Source: Mycobacterium sp. 1245111.1 | GTDB taxonomy: Bacteria; Actinomycetota; Actinomycetes; Mycobacteriales; Mycobacteriaceae | Assembly: GCF_001673405.1 (NCBI RefSeq) | Contig: NZ_LZLV01000110.1 | Coordinates: 1 to 64,000, forward strand | Length of the DNA: 64,000 nucleotides | Direction: 5' to 3' | Part shown: positions 63,843-64,000 of the stretch, one piece after another | How the letters are laid out: every line of letters starts with the position of its first letter | Numbering within the stretch: position 1 is the first letter of the stretch | Translations under genes and position numbers: made by a program | Notes under the pieces: generated by a model | Database searches by the model: none | What the model saw: only the letters and a program-made list of their open reading frames with translations | What the model was told of the DNA's origin: nothing

Positions 63843-64000
63843 GTGCGCATACCTCACCGCCTGCGTGTCGGAGCCGCTGCGGCGTCAGCCGCGGTCGGCA
63901 TCCTCACCTTCGCTGCCGTCGTGACACCGGCGCCGCCCCCCGCAATCGCGGCACCCGGCAGCATCGCCGGCATGATCGTGTTCCTCGACCCCGGGCACAA
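63843..64000 (+). CDS. N-acetylmuramoyl-L-alanine amidase (5' part)
   Basis: Only 52 codons lie inside the window. GTG 63843 begins a signal peptide ([21 protein letters not shown]), and the mature part starts as [17 protein letters not shown], the first strand and zinc His motif (DPGH) of amidase_3 enzymes. It is equivalent to M. tuberculosis Rv3717, an exported cell-wall amidase. The rest, including the other zinc ligands, is off the right edge. The position after the YbaB gene and the DPGH motif make the call likely. Confidence 0.85.
   Translation, partial: MRIPHRLRVGAAAASAAVGILTFAAVVTPAPPPAIAAPGSIAGMIVFLDPGH

Overview
The window is about 66% G+C chromosomal DNA from a Mycobacterium. Its gene order matches M. 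tuberculosis Rv3672c to Rv3717 almost gene for gene: nth, crp, a BagAB-type ATPase pair, whiB4, ponA2, tRNA-Pro, a yqeY-like gene, a MoxR/DUF58 cluster, glpK, egtE-D-C-B-A, asd, ask, leuA, a dnaQ-like gene, murT/gatD, recR and the YbaB gene. The protein sequences and several insertions show it is not M. tuberculosis itself. The species cannot be fixed from the sequence alone. Both edges cut genes: a NUDIX hydrolase on the left and an N-acetylmuramoyl-L-alanine amidase on the right.

Layout. 0-11 kb is conserved core: DNA repair, redox proteins, Crp, an ATPase pair, WhiB4, the class A PBP PonA2, a phosphoesterase and tRNA-Pro(CGG). 11-17 kb is accessory: two exported proteins; an SDR plus heme-oxygenase-like gene pair converging on a methyltransferase plus CDGSH Fe-S gene pair; a DJ-1/PfpI protein; and an F420-type oxidoreductase whose start codon lies in the loop of a perfect 12-bp inverted repeat. 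17-25 kb carries the YqeY protein and a MoxR-DUF58-DUF4129-DUF4350 membrane-stress cluster with SpoIIM-like and RDD proteins; a 53-bp tandem repeat separates the last two. 25-30 kb holds a PadR regulator with a Gly-rich N-terminus, glpK, an internally duplicated exported protein and a GCS2-family ligase.

30-36 kb is the complete ergothioneine cluster (egtE, D, C, B, A; each stop overlaps or nearly touches the next start), followed by an exported PknH_C-like protein and three tandem small paralogous membrane proteins, one of them His-rich. 38-47 kb is accessory: two tandem adenylate/guanylate-cyclase-ATPase fusion genes sharing an almost identical 338-bp catalytic segment, a SABATH-like carboxyl methyltransferase antisense to the unusually long end of the second, a mycofactocin-type SDR and a DUF222/HNH (REP13E12-like) gene. 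47-50.6 kb is DUF4185, asd and ask.

Between ask and leuA, which are neighbours in M. tuberculosis, lies an extra segment of about 6.5 kb: a LAL/LuxR giant regulator preceded by a near-perfect 18-bp inverted repeat, a papain-like C1 peptidase, and a divergent three-gene run (nucleoside-phosphorylase-fold protein, DUF4185 protein, ParB/Srx-like small protein). Together with the heme-oxygenase/CDGSH/methyltransferase group, this is my best candidate for an undescribed system. The right end returns to core genes: leuA with a Leu-codon leader peptide and alternative hairpins, a DUF3558 lipoprotein, a DnaQ-like exonuclease, murT-gatD, recR and the YbaB gene. Many neighbours overlap by the four bases GTGA or ATGA, implying translational coupling throughout.
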